Assembly: GCF_003814835.1 (NCBI RefSeq)
Contig: NZ_RKRG01000003.1
Span: forward strand, 186,001 to 250,000
Direction of reading: 5' to 3'
Length of the DNA stretch: 64,000 nt
DNA from: Methanobrevibacter gottschalkii DSM 11977
GTDB taxonomy: Archaea > Methanobacteriota > Methanobacteria > Methanobacteriales > Methanobacteriaceae
Positions 26,178 through 35,871 of this stretch are shown one piece after another. The notes beneath the pieces are model-generated. The model was not told the DNA's origin, made no database searches, and was given only the letters and a program-made list of their open reading frames with translations. Every line of letters starts with the position of its first letter. Position 1 is the stretch's first letter. The position numbers and the translations under genes were made by a program.

Positions 26178-28766
26178 ATGAAATACAAAAATATTTTATT
26201 TTTTTCAATATTCATCCTGTTTATTGTAGGAATCAGTTGTGTTTCTGCACAAAACATAGATGAAATTGGTAATTCATCATCTGATGACACGATTAGTCTA
26301 GATGATGATATAAGTACTATCAATATTGTTGATAATGAGATTTCAACTAATGTTGATGGAGAAGTGATTTGTGATGGTAAATCAACTCGAGATACATATT
26401 CTTGGGCTGATTTTAAATCAGAAGTCGAAAATGCGAATATAAATACAATAGAATTAAATAAAGGAAATATTGCTCCATCAAGCGATAGTTCCAATCAGAT
26501 TAGTATAAACCATGACATAAATATTATTGGAGGTTATGGTTATTATATCGGTGGTGACAGTTGGAGCAGTTCAACAAAATACAACTATATTCCAATTATT
26601 ACTTCTGGATCTAATCTGAATGTAAAATTTGAAAATGTTACATTCCAATACTTATCTGACAATGTTTTTATGAAATTGATGGGTAACGGAAATTATACAT
26701 TTAAAAACTGTGTATTTAGCAATATTAATGCAACTGGATCACATCAGTCAGTAATCTGGTTAAATTATGGACATGCATTAATTGAAAACTGTTCTTTTAT
26801 AAAATGTAACTGTAGTTTCGGTGCGGTAACTAATTATTATTCCTCCTGGGGTACTGCTGTTAACAATGCTAGAATGACAGTTAGGGATTCTACATTTAAA
26901 GATAATTATGCTACTACTGAACCGGGAGCAATTAATAATTGCGGACAATTAGTTGTTTATGATTCAACATTTGAAAATAATGAAGCAGTTTGGTGGGCAG
27001 GAGCAATCCATACACACAGTAATGCAAATACAACCATTATTCGTTCTAAATTTAAAAATAATTATGCAGGATGGAATGGTGGTGCATTATACACATACAG
27101 TTATTTAACTGTCATCAACTCAACTTTCACAGCCAATACTGCAAAAACCAATACTGGTGGAGGTGCTATTGGAGCAAGCAGTTATATGAGCACACCAAAA
27201 GTTGTTATTAAAAATTCAGAATTTAAATACAACACTGCACTAACAGGTAATGGTGGAGCAATTGTTATAAGTTCAGGAACATTGAATGTGGAAAGTTCAG
27301 AATTCACAAATAATACTGCACTTGAATTAAATGGTGGTGCAATTTCCAGCAGCAGCTGTACTGCAGCAATCTCTAACTGTAAATTCATAAACAATACTCT
27401 TAATAAAACAGCAGGAAAAGGAGGTGCAGTTTATGGTACTGGAAAAGGCAGATTAACAGTTGATAAATGTGAATTTATTAACAATGCTGCTAAAGACAAT
27501 AACTCTGGCCATGCACTTGCATATTATTATACTGGAAATAGCAATACTGCAGCATACTTGACCTATACCAATAATATATTCCGTGGAAAGGATAATGGTA
27601 CTGGGTCTGTTTTTGTAGCTAATGATAAAGTAAATATTGTTCAATACAATAATAGTATTGATGATATTACTAATTACATTGAACCTGAAAACAATACAAA
27701 TGGCACTAGCAGTGGAAATATAACAATCCCTATAGGCACTGATATACTTTCATCTAGTTGGGATGTTATATTGGGTGACAATTTAAATGGTACCTCTGTT
27801 ATTGCAGGTAATTATATTCTAATTCCTGCAAGTCATGATTTGTACTGTTACAATTACATCACCCAAGATCTTGTTTGGAATTTCACAACCGAATTTGGTT
27901 ATTTCCATGAGTTATTGGTGGATGGAAATATTGTTTATGCACCTGCATCATGGGACGCATTATATATCTTTAACTTGACAAATGGTGAATCTTTAACTTA
28001 TTCAAACATTTATCAAGGATCCAGCCTCTATAAACCAGTAATTTATAATAATACTCTTTATGTAAGTAGTGAATACGGTTATGGTATTAATTCCAATAAT
28101 TGGATTTCCATGATTAAGCATGATTCTGATTACTACTACTATGGCAGTATTTTAGAGCTAAATAATGTATCTTATGGCACTCCTGCAATATTGTCCCAAC
28201 CATATATACACGGCAATACTCTTTATGTTAACACCATACAAGGTTTAATTGCCTATAATTTAGTTGATGGCACTAGCCATAATGTTAGTGGCACTGTAGG
28301 TAATCCTATTATTGATGCCAATGGCAATATCTGTATTCTATCAAACAATGGTGCTGCTATTTCATTACTTAATTCCAATTTAGAAGTTGTTGCTTCAACC
28401 ACACTAGATGGTACATGCAACAAGTTAATTAGTGATGCTAATGGTAATATTTACACTGTTGATAACAATGGCTATATCTATTATGCTACATACACCAGTT
28501 CATCAATAACCTGCAGTAAAACTAAATTCAACATTAATCCTGTTTCATCAGCTATGGCATGTTATGATGGTAAACTTTACATAGGAGACAACAACGGAAT
28601 ACTATGGGCATTTAATACTAGTAAACTAGATGAACCCGTACTTAATAATGCTGTATATAGGGTTTTTGATGCTGGTTCTGCAATTGTAGGAAATATTGCT
28701 GTTGATAATGATGGCACCATATATATTGGTACAGATAATGGGCATTTTTATGCCATAGAATATTAG
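26178..28766 (+). CDS. Secreted beta-helix protein with C-terminal beta-propeller-like repeats
   Basis: An 862-aa protein, ATG 26178 after AGGAGA. A signal peptide (ending SCVSA) is followed by an acidic Ser/Asp stretch. Residues ~90-480 are a parallel beta-helix with GGAI/NNTA rungs of the polymorphic-membrane-protein type (for example ALNGNGGAIVISSGTL). From ~510 to the end the sequence switches to repeats such as NGNICILSNNG, GNIYTVDNNG and DGTIYIGTDNG, typical of PQQ-like or WD-like beta-propellers. There is no Lys-rich tail and no C-terminal membrane helix, so it is either released or held by another protein. It is followed by the 1525-aa adhesin after ~110 nt. Confidence 0.75.
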   Translation: MKYKNILFFSIFILFIVGISCVSAQNIDEIGNSSSDDTISLDDDISTINIVDNEISTNVDGEVICDGKSTRDTYSWADFKSEVENANINTIELNKGNIAPSSDSSNQISINHDINIIGGYGYYIGGDSWSSSTKYNYIPIITSGSNLNVKFENVTFQYLSDNVFMKLMGNGNYTFKNCVFSNINATGSHQSVIWLNYGHALIENCSFIKCNCSFGAVTNYYSSWGTAVNNARMTVRDSTFKDNYATTEPGAINNCGQLVVYDSTFENNEAVWWAGAIHTHSNANTTIIRSKFKNNYAGWNGGALYTYSYLTVINSTFTANTAKTNTGGGAIGASSYMSTPKVVIKNSEFKYNTALTGNGGAIVISSGTLNVESSEFTNNTALELNGGAISSSSCTAAISNCKFINNTLNKTAGKGGAVYGTGKGRLTVDKCEFINNAAKDNNSGHALAYYYTGNSNTAAYLTYTNNIFRGKDNGTGSVFVANDKVNIVQYNNSIDDITNYIEPENNTNGTSSGNITIPIGTDILSSSWDVILGDNLNGTSVIAGNYILIPASHDLYCYNYITQDLVWNFTTEFGYFHELLVDGNIVYAPASWDALYIFNLTNGESLTYSNIYQGSSLYKPVIYNNTLYVSSEYGYGINSNNWISMIKHDSDYYYYGSILELNNVSYGTPAILSQPYIHGNTLYVNTIQGLIAYNLVDGTSHNVSGTVGNPIIDANGNICILSNNGAAISLLNSNLEVVASTTLDGTCNKLISDANGNIYTVDNNGYIYYATYTSSSITCSKTKFNINPVSSAMACYDGKLYIGDNNGILWAFNTSKLDEPVLNNAVYRVFDAGSAIVGNIAVDNDGTIYIGTDNGHFYAIEY

Positions 28767-28877
28767 AAAAAGTTAATTTATAATGATGAAGGGTTAGGGG
28801 GATTTTTTTTGAATAAAAAATCGAAATTCCCTTCATTATTTAATATATTTTTTTTTAAAAATGATTTGGGGATAATT

Positions 28878-31800
28878 ATGAGATTAAATAAAAGTGTTTT
28901 ATTTGTATTTATGATTATTTTTTTATTGAGTTTGAATTTTATTGTTGCAAAAGATATTAATGAAACTAACTTAAATGCAGATTCTTTTGAAATAGATTAT
29001 GATGATTCAATTTCTAGTTCATATGATACAAATTTACAAAAATTAAATCAAAATGATATTGAAAAAACTGATGAATCATTAGAAAAATCAGATAATTCAT
29101 CAAATAGACTATTAAACGAAGACAATAATAATGGGTTGTTGGGTGATGGTGATGGTTTAAAGCATCTTTATGTTGCACCAAATGCTACTGGTAGTGGTTT
29201 AGATGAAAATGACCCTGGAGATTTTATAACAATATTAAACAATACTGAAGATAATACTGTTATCCATATGCTTGAAGGAACTTACCTACTTTCAAACATT
29301 ACTCCAATTTATCAAGATGGTTACTATCACTTTATTTCAATTAAATCAAAGAATAATATAAGTATTGTTGGAGAGAATCCAGATAAAGTAAAAATAATTT
29401 CCAATTTAACACCTAAAAAAAGAACTTCGTTTATATTTAGTTTGCATAATACTAATAATTTTAAATTTGAAAATATTACATTCAGTGCTATTAAAAAAGA
29501 TCCCAAAAAAGAAAAGACGAAGTCTTATTTCCTTTTGAATAAGAATAATTATATTTTTGAAAATTGTAAATTTATAGATGCCTATTCCAAATTTGCTATT
29601 ATAGAACTGGATGAGGGTACTCATCTAACTATTAATAATTGTTATTTTACATCAACGGATGGACATGTTGGAAGAGAAATATCTCCAAGGTTATTTTGTT
29701 CAGTCCTTTTAAATAATACTATTTTTAAAAATTGTTGCAGATATTCTGATTATAAAATAGGTGTTATGGGTAATTATAGTATTTTTAATTCTCAATTTCT
29801 AGAATATGATGATAATCCATTATTGTATTTTCAACCATATTGTAATTTGATTTTTGAGAATAATTATGTTGACCACCCATACAATTTTGTTTTTTTCCAA
29901 CCATCTGATCATTACGAGGGTTCAAATAGAATGTTTTGTTCACATACTACTCTTACTTTTTTAAATGGTGAGGATAGTGTTAATGTTAATTGTGGAGATG
30001 TTATTAATCTTAATGCTTCTTTAGTAGATGATTTAGGTAATATTCTTAGTCTTTATAAATTGAAGTTCAATCTTTTTGAAAACGACCTTACATATACTAA
30101 TGGGGTTTATCAAAAAGAAGTTACTGTTCCTGATGTGCCTGGTGAATATTACATTGATGTTAGTGATGAAATGTTCACTAAATATCTGGGCAATTGTACA
30201 GTGAAAGCTCCTATTTTTATTGTTAAAGAAGCTCCTGAATTCCTATTTGATGATAAAAACAGCAGCACTTATGGTGAGGATGTTATTATCAATGTGGATT
30301 CACTGGATATTCCAGATGGAAAGTTAACTTTCAGATTCAACAATAGTGAAATAATCAAAAACATCACAGACTACAGATGCAGTATTAATTTGGGAGTATT
30401 GCCTGCAGGTGAATACGCAATTACTGCTTATTATGCAGGTGATGAAGTTTATGGAGCTAAATCATACACAAAAACATTTAATGTAACTAAAGCAAAATCA
30501 ACAATCAGCTTAACTAAAGGCCATGTTGATGCCATTAAAGATAATGGTGATGTTGGTTTCTACTTCAGCACAACTGAAAATGGCAATGAAAACACCATAG
30601 GTATTATTTTACCGGATAATGCAACTGGTAAATTAACATTTAAATTGGACACCGATACTTATAGTATTGACATTACCAAAAGAAAAGTACTGCTCGGCAA
30701 TTTGGACTATGGTAGTTATATTATTGCTGTTAAGTATGATGGTGATAATAATTTCAATGAAAGTGAGGAGTGTACTTTTACCTTAGTTAACAGTAAGCCA
30801 AGTGTTGATTTAACCTTAAATTACAGTAATATTAATTACACTAATCCGTTTAATGTTAATGTAACTTTAAATCAGGATGTGGTTAAAGATACAATCATCT
30901 TTGAAGTTAGAGATTTAGAGGACAATCTTATTAACTCAACTACTGGAATTATTAGCAATAAATCTGCTAATGCTACTTTCACAGGTCTAAATGCAGGTGA
31001 ATACAATATCATTGCAATTTATGAAGGTGATGAAACTTATTGTAATTCCATTGCAAGTCAAAGATTTAATGTTAACAAAATTGATTTGGAATACTTTACA
31101 CTAAAAGCTGACAAAACAATCAGTATTCACGATAATATTAAAGTGGAAGCTTTAATTCCAGTCAATGTAGGTGGCAGCATAACTTTCAGAATAAATGGTC
31201 AGGACATGACTGTTGAGATTTTTAATAATCGTGCTGAGGCTATTTTCGATAATCCGGGTTTAGGTAACTATACAGTTTATGCGACGTTTAATGGTGATGA
31301 TAATTATAATCCTCATGAGGAAAACATTAATATCACTGTCATTAAAGCCGATGCTAATTTAAGTGTTTCTGCAGAAAATGTTGATTGGGGAGAAGAATTA
31401 GTTGTTGTTGTTAAAACCGACACTAGATTCACAGGCAATCTTAGTGTTAAAATAGATGGTGTGGAGAAAATAGTTGAAATCACAGAAGGTCAAGGTAATG
31501 TTTCATTTTCTAATCTTAAAGCAGGTAAATATAATGTTGCTGTTGAATTCAATGAGAGCGAATTTTTCACTTCATCACAAAAAGACATTAATGTAACTGT
31601 CAATAAAATAGATTCAGCATTAACTCTGGATAATGATGAGATGGTCTTTGATTATGGTGGATCTGCTTCAGTTACATTTGGTTATGATGGTGCAGTTAAT
31701 GTTACAGCTGAAGTAGTTAATCATCCTGAGGCTGTAATTAAGATTAATGAGGATTGTATTGTTGTTTCTGATTTGGATGCTGGGCAATATACCTTGAAAG

Positions 31801-33455
31801 TCACTACTGTTCCTGATGAAAACCACACTGGTGTAGATAAAGAATTTGAAGTGACTGTCAATAAAATAGATTCAGCATTAACTCTGGATAATGATGAGAT
31901 GGTCTTTGATTATGGTGGATCTGCTTCAGTTACATTTGATTATGATGGTGCAGTTAATGTTACAGCTGAAGTAGTTAATCATCCTGAGGCTGTAATTAAG
32001 ATTAATGAGGATTGTATTGTTGTTTCTGATTTGGATGCTGGGCAATATACCTTGAAAGTCACTACTGTTCCTGATGAAAACCACAATAGTGTGGATAAAA
32101 CAATCAGCATTACAGTAAATAAGGTAAATGCAAACATCAATATTGAGGATATTGTTTTAGACTATGGTTCTCATGACATTACAGTATTTACAGGTGAAGG
32201 TATTGAAAGTGTCAATGCAAATATCTTAAATCAAAGTTATGCAAATGTCATTGTTTCAGGCAATAATATTAGCATTTACAATTTAAATGTAGGAGAATAT
32301 GTTTTACAGTTAATTGTTAATCCAGATGAAAACCACAATAGTGTGAGTAAAAATGTTAAGGTAACTGTTAATAAAATAGATTCTGTTATTGATATTAGAA
32401 ATGAAGTGGTCTTCACATACGGTGATGCTGGTTATTGTGATGTTTATAGTGAGGGTGCTGTTGACTTTACTGTAAAAGTAATCAATCATCCGGAAGCAGT
32501 TATTAACATCAACAAGAATGGTATTGTCAAGGTTTCAGCTTTAAATGCAGGAACATATATTATGGAAGTTACCACTAATCCGGACACTAATCATAATTCA
32601 GTTACCGGTAGAGTTAATGTCACTGTAAATAAGGCTGATTCTAAAATCATTATTCCGGATATCATATTTGATTATGGTAATTCAGGTAGTGTGAATATTC
32701 TTGTTTACAATGCAACTGGAATTGGCAATGTCAATGTTGTTGGTCATCCTGAAGCCATAACAACCATTAATGGCACTAAAATCAGTGTTGGTGGTTTGAA
32801 TGCTGGATCATATATTTTAACTGCTACTGCACTTACAGGTGACAATTATAATCCTGTAAACGTCAGTGCCAATGTTATTGTTAATAAATTAACCACCATT
32901 ATTGGTGTTAAAAAGGTTAATGGTGTTTACGGTAGTTCCGGTAAGCTTATTGTTACTTTAAAAGACAGTAATGGTAATCTTTTAACTGGTAAGTTGTTAC
33001 GTGTTAAAGTAGGCAGTATTTCAAAGACTTTAACTACTAATCGCCATGGTCAAGTCTCTGTTAATGTTGCATATTTAATTCCTAAAAGCTATAATGCAAA
33101 AATCAGCTTTGCTGGTGATAATGATTTAGTCGAATCATCAAATACTGCTAAAGTGGTTATCAAGAAAGCAACTCCTAAATTAACAGCCAAAACTTTAAAA
33201 ACAAAAGTTAAAACAAAAAATAAAAAGCTTAAAATAACTTTAAAAAACAAAAAAGGAAAAGCTCTTAAAAATACAAAAGTTACTTTAAAACTTAAAGGCA
33301 AAACTTATAAAGCAAAAACCAATAAAAAAGGAATTGCCACATTTAAAATAACAAAATTAAATAAAAGAGGAACATTTAAAGGAACAGTTAAATTTGCAGG
33401 AAACAAATACTTCAAAGCCATAAACAAAAAAGTAAAAGTTATAGTTAAAAAGTAA
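28878..33455 (+). CDS. Giant adhesin-like protein with about twelve Ig-like repeats
   Basis: A 1525-aa secreted protein. ATG 28878 is preferred over TTG 28809 because GGGGAT lies just upstream and the signal peptide (MRLNKSVLFVFMIIF...) starts there. Residues ~40-420 hold an acidic linker and a short beta-helix-like domain (NNTIFKNC, FENITF rungs). About twelve Ig-like units of ~85 residues follow, with DAGQYTLKVTT or AGEYAITAYYAGD closings. Two adjacent units, encoded at 31596-32085, are almost identical. A Lys-rich beta domain of ~90 residues ends the protein, as in the adhesins at 4243 and 20209. It is probably a wall-bound stalk for attachment. Confidence 0.8.
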   Translation: MRLNKSVLFVFMIIFLLSLNFIVAKDINETNLNADSFEIDYDDSISSSYDTNLQKLNQNDIEKTDESLEKSDNSSNRLLNEDNNNGLLGDGDGLKHLYVAPNATGSGLDENDPGDFITILNNTEDNTVIHMLEGTYLLSNITPIYQDGYYHFISIKSKNNISIVGENPDKVKIISNLTPKKRTSFIFSLHNTNNFKFENITFSAIKKDPKKEKTKSYFLLNKNNYIFENCKFIDAYSKFAIIELDEGTHLTINNCYFTSTDGHVGREISPRLFCSVLLNNTIFKNCCRYSDYKIGVMGNYSIFNSQFLEYDDNPLLYFQPYCNLIFENNYVDHPYNFVFFQPSDHYEGSNRMFCSHTTLTFLNGEDSVNVNCGDVINLNASLVDDLGNILSLYKLKFNLFENDLTYTNGVYQKEVTVPDVPGEYYIDVSDEMFTKYLGNCTVKAPIFIVKEAPEFLFDDKNSSTYGEDVIINVDSLDIPDGKLTFRFNNSEIIKNITDYRCSINLGVLPAGEYAITAYYAGDEVYGAKSYTKTFNVTKAKSTISLTKGHVDAIKDNGDVGFYFSTTENGNENTIGIILPDNATGKLTFKLDTDTYSIDITKRKVLLGNLDYGSYIIAVKYDGDNNFNESEECTFTLVNSKPSVDLTLNYSNINYTNPFNVNVTLNQDVVKDTIIFEVRDLEDNLINSTTGIISNKSANATFTGLNAGEYNIIAIYEGDETYCNSIASQRFNVNKIDLEYFTLKADKTISIHDNIKVEALIPVNVGGSITFRINGQDMTVEIFNNRAEAIFDNPGLGNYTVYATFNGDDNYNPHEENINITVIKADANLSVSAENVDWGEELVVVVKTDTRFTGNLSVKIDGVEKIVEITEGQGNVSFSNLKAGKYNVAVEFNESEFFTSSQKDINVTVNKIDSALTLDNDEMVFDYGGSASVTFGYDGAVNVTAEVVNHPEAVIKINEDCIVVSDLDAGQYTLKVTTVPDENHTGVDKEFEVTVNKIDSALTLDNDEMVFDYGGSASVTFDYDGAVNVTAEVVNHPEAVIKINEDCIVVSDLDAGQYTLKVTTVPDENHNSVDKTISITVNKVNANINIEDIVLDYGSHDITVFTGEGIESVNANILNQSYANVIVSGNNISIYNLNVGEYVLQLIVNPDENHNSVSKNVKVTVNKIDSVIDIRNEVVFTYGDAGYCDVYSEGAVDFTVKVINHPEAVININKNGIVKVSALNAGTYIMEVTTNPDTNHNSVTGRVNVTVNKADSKIIIPDIIFDYGNSGSVNILVYNATGIGNVNVVGHPEAITTINGTKISVGGLNAGSYILTATALTGDNYNPVNVSANVIVNKLTTIIGVKKVNGVYGSSGKLIVTLKDSNGNLLTGKLLRVKVGSISKTLTTNRHGQVSVNVAYLIPKSYNAKISFAGDNDLVESSNTAKVVIKKATPKLTAKTLKTKVKTKNKKLKITLKNKKGKALKNTKVTLKLKGKTYKAKTNKKGIATFKITKLNKRGTFKGTVKFAGNKYFKAINKKVKVIVKK
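31596..32085 (+). repeat. Near-identical tandem duplication inside adhesin gene
   Basis: Bases 31596-31827 and 31854-32085 match over 232 bp with a single visible difference (GGT versus GAT, Gly to Asp). The period is 258 bp, or 86 codons, exactly one Ig-like unit. The neighbouring units are far more diverged. Confidence 0.9.
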
Positions 33456-33488
33456 AAAAACACAAACAATTTTTTTACTTCTTTTTTT
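33450..33488 (+). terminator. Long hairpin plus T-tract after adhesin
   Basis: AAGTAAAAAAA (33450-33460) and TTTTTTTACTT (33470-33480) make an 11-bp stem with a 9-nt loop, followed by another T run. The adhesin stop codon lies in the left arm. Confidence 0.65.
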
Positions 33489-33625
33489 ATTTTTTTAGAA
33501 TATCATATAATTTTTAAAATAAATTACCTTTTCTTTGTTTTAAGTCAGATACTTGTTTAATAATTTGTTCATGATGATGGTTACTTTTTTGATGATTTAA
33601 ACACTCTTTTTATATAAGTCAAATT

Positions 33626-34111
33626 TTAATCATTTAAAAGGAAAGATACTCCTTCAATAATTAAAACGATACCAATAATAATTGCAATGTATATTGGTTG
33701 GTTGAGAGCAAATATAGCAAGAGCAATTGATACAATACCCATTAATAAAACAAGTATGGATGTAAAAGAAGATATTCTATTTAATTTTGAGATTAATCCG
33801 GTTATTCCAAATACAATCATAATAAATCCGACAATATATAATTGGAATCCAACCAAAAATGAAAGAGCATCAAGATAGAATATAAATCCAAATCCTAAAA
33901 TAACTGCAACAATTCCAATTATTATTGATATTAAAGAATATGGAATTCCATTTCTTCTCATGGTAAAACCCATGAATGCCGCTGACAGACCAAAGAATAG
34001 TAAACTTAAACCAACAATTATTGAAATTAGATTTGATGAAAACATTGGGAATAATATGAATATCAAACCGAGAACAATACTAAAAATACCTGATAAGTTT
34101 TCACGTTCCAT
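33626..34111 (-). CDS. DUF308 (HdeD-like) membrane protein
   Basis: A 161-aa hydrophobic protein with about six membrane segments in pairs separated by short loops, including GIFSIVLGLIFILFPMF and GIVAVILGFGFIFYL. This repeat design is typical of DUF308/HdeD proteins, some of which help bacteria survive acid; in methanogens the role is unknown. ATG 34111 follows GGAGGTGAGATA on the minus strand. It is divergent from the nitroreductase gene. Confidence 0.8.
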   Translation of the reverse strand: MERENLSGIFSIVLGLIFILFPMFSSNLISIIVGLSLLFFGLSAAFMGFTMRRNGIPYSLISIIIGIVAVILGFGFIFYLDALSFLVGFQLYIVGFIMIVFGITGLISKLNRISSFTSILVLLMGIVSIALAIFALNQPIYIAIIIGIVLIIEGVSFLLND

Positions 34112-34168
34112 TATCTCACCTCCATTAAAAAATTAATTATTTATATGATTTAGATGCTATTTATAAAT

Positions 34169-34687
34169 ATGTCTGATTTTGAAGAAATCATAAACACAAG
34201 AAGAAGCGTTCGCCAGTATCAGGATAAGGATATTGCTGAGGAATTAATACTAAAAATCTTAAAAGCTGGAATGCAGGCACCTGGTTCTAGACTCGGAGCA
34301 GAACCTTGGGAATTTGTTGTAATTAAAAACAGGGAAATTTTATCGAAACTTGGTGAAATTAAGCCTCGTGTAACTAATGCTCCAGTTGCCATTGTACTTG
34401 TTGCCAATATTGGAAGGGCATTTTATAAAACTGTTTGGCAACAGGATATGGGTGCTGCAGCTGAAAACATGCTGCTTGAAGCAGTGAATCTTGGATTGGG
34501 TGGTCTTTGGAATGGAGTTGCGCCTGATGAAGAAAAAATGGCTAAAATCGGGAATATAATCGGAATTGATGATATTGCTGATTTAAAACCATTTTGCATT
34601 ATCACATTAGGATATCCTGCTGAAGGCTTTGAAAATAAATTCATGGATAAATTTGATGAAAGTAGGATTCATTATGAAAAATACTGA
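34169..34687 (+). CDS. Nitroreductase family protein (FMN)
   Basis: A 172-aa nitroreductase-fold protein. It starts NTRRSVRQYQDKDI, the FMN-phosphate-binding Arg motif, then APGSRLGAEPWEFVVI, and ends GYPAEGFENKFMDKFDESRIHYEKY. ATG 34169 fits the family N-terminus better than ATG 34154; neither has a clear ribosome site, so the message may be nearly leaderless. Such enzymes reduce nitro or quinone compounds or act on flavins; the substrate is unknown. Its 3' end overlaps the next gene by 14 nt. A paralogue lies at 55300. Confidence 0.85.
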   Translation: MSDFEEIINTRRSVRQYQDKDIAEELILKILKAGMQAPGSRLGAEPWEFVVIKNREILSKLGEIKPRVTNAPVAIVLVANIGRAFYKTVWQQDMGAAAENMLLEAVNLGLGGLWNGVAPDEEKMAKIGNIIGIDDIADLKPFCIITLGYPAEGFENKFMDKFDESRIHYEKY

Positions 34688-35849
34688 CTATGATTTTGAA
34701 AGTGTCATTGATAGACATAACACTAATTGTGTAAAATGGGATTATTTTGATGATGAGTTGCCTATGTGGGTAGCAGATATGGATTTTAAAGTAGCTCCGG
34801 CCATTGAAAATGCTGTTTTAAAAAGAGCGATGCATCCGATATATGGTTATACAATTGTTTCAGATGAACTATTCGAATCATATATTAACTGGTGGGATAG
34901 AAGATATGGATTTAAAATGTATCGGGAGGACATGTTATATTCTATTGGTGTAATGCCGTCCATATCTTCAATGATAAGGTGCTTAACAGATATTGGAGAT
35001 GGGATTTTGATTCAATCTCCAGTTTATCATGTGTTTTATCATGTGATTGAAGAGAATAATCGTAAAGTTGTAGAAAATGAATTGGTCTATGAAAATGGGA
35101 GATATAATATTGATTTTGACGATTTGGATAAAAAATTATCAAAAGTAAAAATGATGATTGTTTGCAATCCTCACAATCCAATTGGCAAAATTTGGTCAAG
35201 AGAAGAATTAGCTAAAATCGGTTATTTATGCAGTAAATATGATGTTATTTTAGTATCTGATGAGATTCACTGTGATCTAACAGATCCTGATATCAGATAC
35301 AATCCTTTTGAAATTTCTTCAGGTTATGAAAAAGCAGTAACTTGTTTATCTCCTTCAAAATCATTTAATATTGCCGGTTTTAAAAGTTCCATTGTTCACA
35401 CAAAAAACACTGAATTGTTTGAGAAAATCAGAACACAGCTGCATATTGATAACTCGGATTCTTGTAATGTATTTGCAGCAAGTGCTGTAATTGCCGCTTA
35501 TAATGAATCAGAAGAATGGTTAAATCAGCTTAAAGAAGTGTTATTCGAAAATAAACAGATTGTTAAAGAATATCTGGAAAAGGAATTGCCTGTTATAAAA
35601 TTGGTTGACTGTGATGCAACATATCTATTGTGGCTTGATTGTTCAGCATTAAATGCTCCCTCAAAAGTTTTATCTGAGTTTTTAAGAACAAATCATGGAT
35701 TGTTTTTATCTGCAGGTATTGATTTTGGTCAAAATGGTGATAACTTCTTAAGAATGAATATTGCCTGTCCTCAAATACTGTTAAAAGATGGTTTGGAAAG
35801 ATTAAAAGCTGGAATAACTGCTTTGAGTTATATAAATAATGGATTATAA
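34674..35849 (+). CDS. MalY/PatB-type aminotransferase, probable cystathionine beta-lyase
   Basis: A 391-aa PLP enzyme of fold type I. ATG 34674 (MKNTDYDF) has GGA upstream and lies within the end of the nitroreductase gene. The family hallmarks are present: VKWDYFDDELPMWVADMDF near the N-terminus, NPHNPIGKIWSREEL around residue 165, SDEIHCDL around 200, and the PLP-binding Lys229 in SPSKSFNIAGF. MalY/PatB proteins cleave C-S bonds in cystathionine or cysteine conjugates and release a thiol, pyruvate and ammonia. It could supply homocysteine or sulfide here. Coupled expression with the nitroreductase is likely from the overlap. Confidence 0.85.
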   Translation: MKNTDYDFESVIDRHNTNCVKWDYFDDELPMWVADMDFKVAPAIENAVLKRAMHPIYGYTIVSDELFESYINWWDRRYGFKMYREDMLYSIGVMPSISSMIRCLTDIGDGILIQSPVYHVFYHVIEENNRKVVENELVYENGRYNIDFDDLDKKLSKVKMMIVCNPHNPIGKIWSREELAKIGYLCSKYDVILVSDEIHCDLTDPDIRYNPFEISSGYEKAVTCLSPSKSFNIAGFKSSIVHTKNTELFEKIRTQLHIDNSDSCNVFAASAVIAAYNESEEWLNQLKEVLFENKQIVKEYLEKELPVIKLVDCDATYLLWLDCSALNAPSKVLSEFLRTNHGLFLSAGIDFGQNGDNFLRMNIACPQILLKDGLERLKAGITALSYINNGL

Positions 35850-35871
35850 AAAGTTTTCAAACGGTTTTCAG

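Noticed and set aside
31596-32085. The 258-bp tandem repeat as a mobile element or integration scar
   Set aside because: It is in frame, matches one Ig-like module, and has no inverted ends or target duplication.
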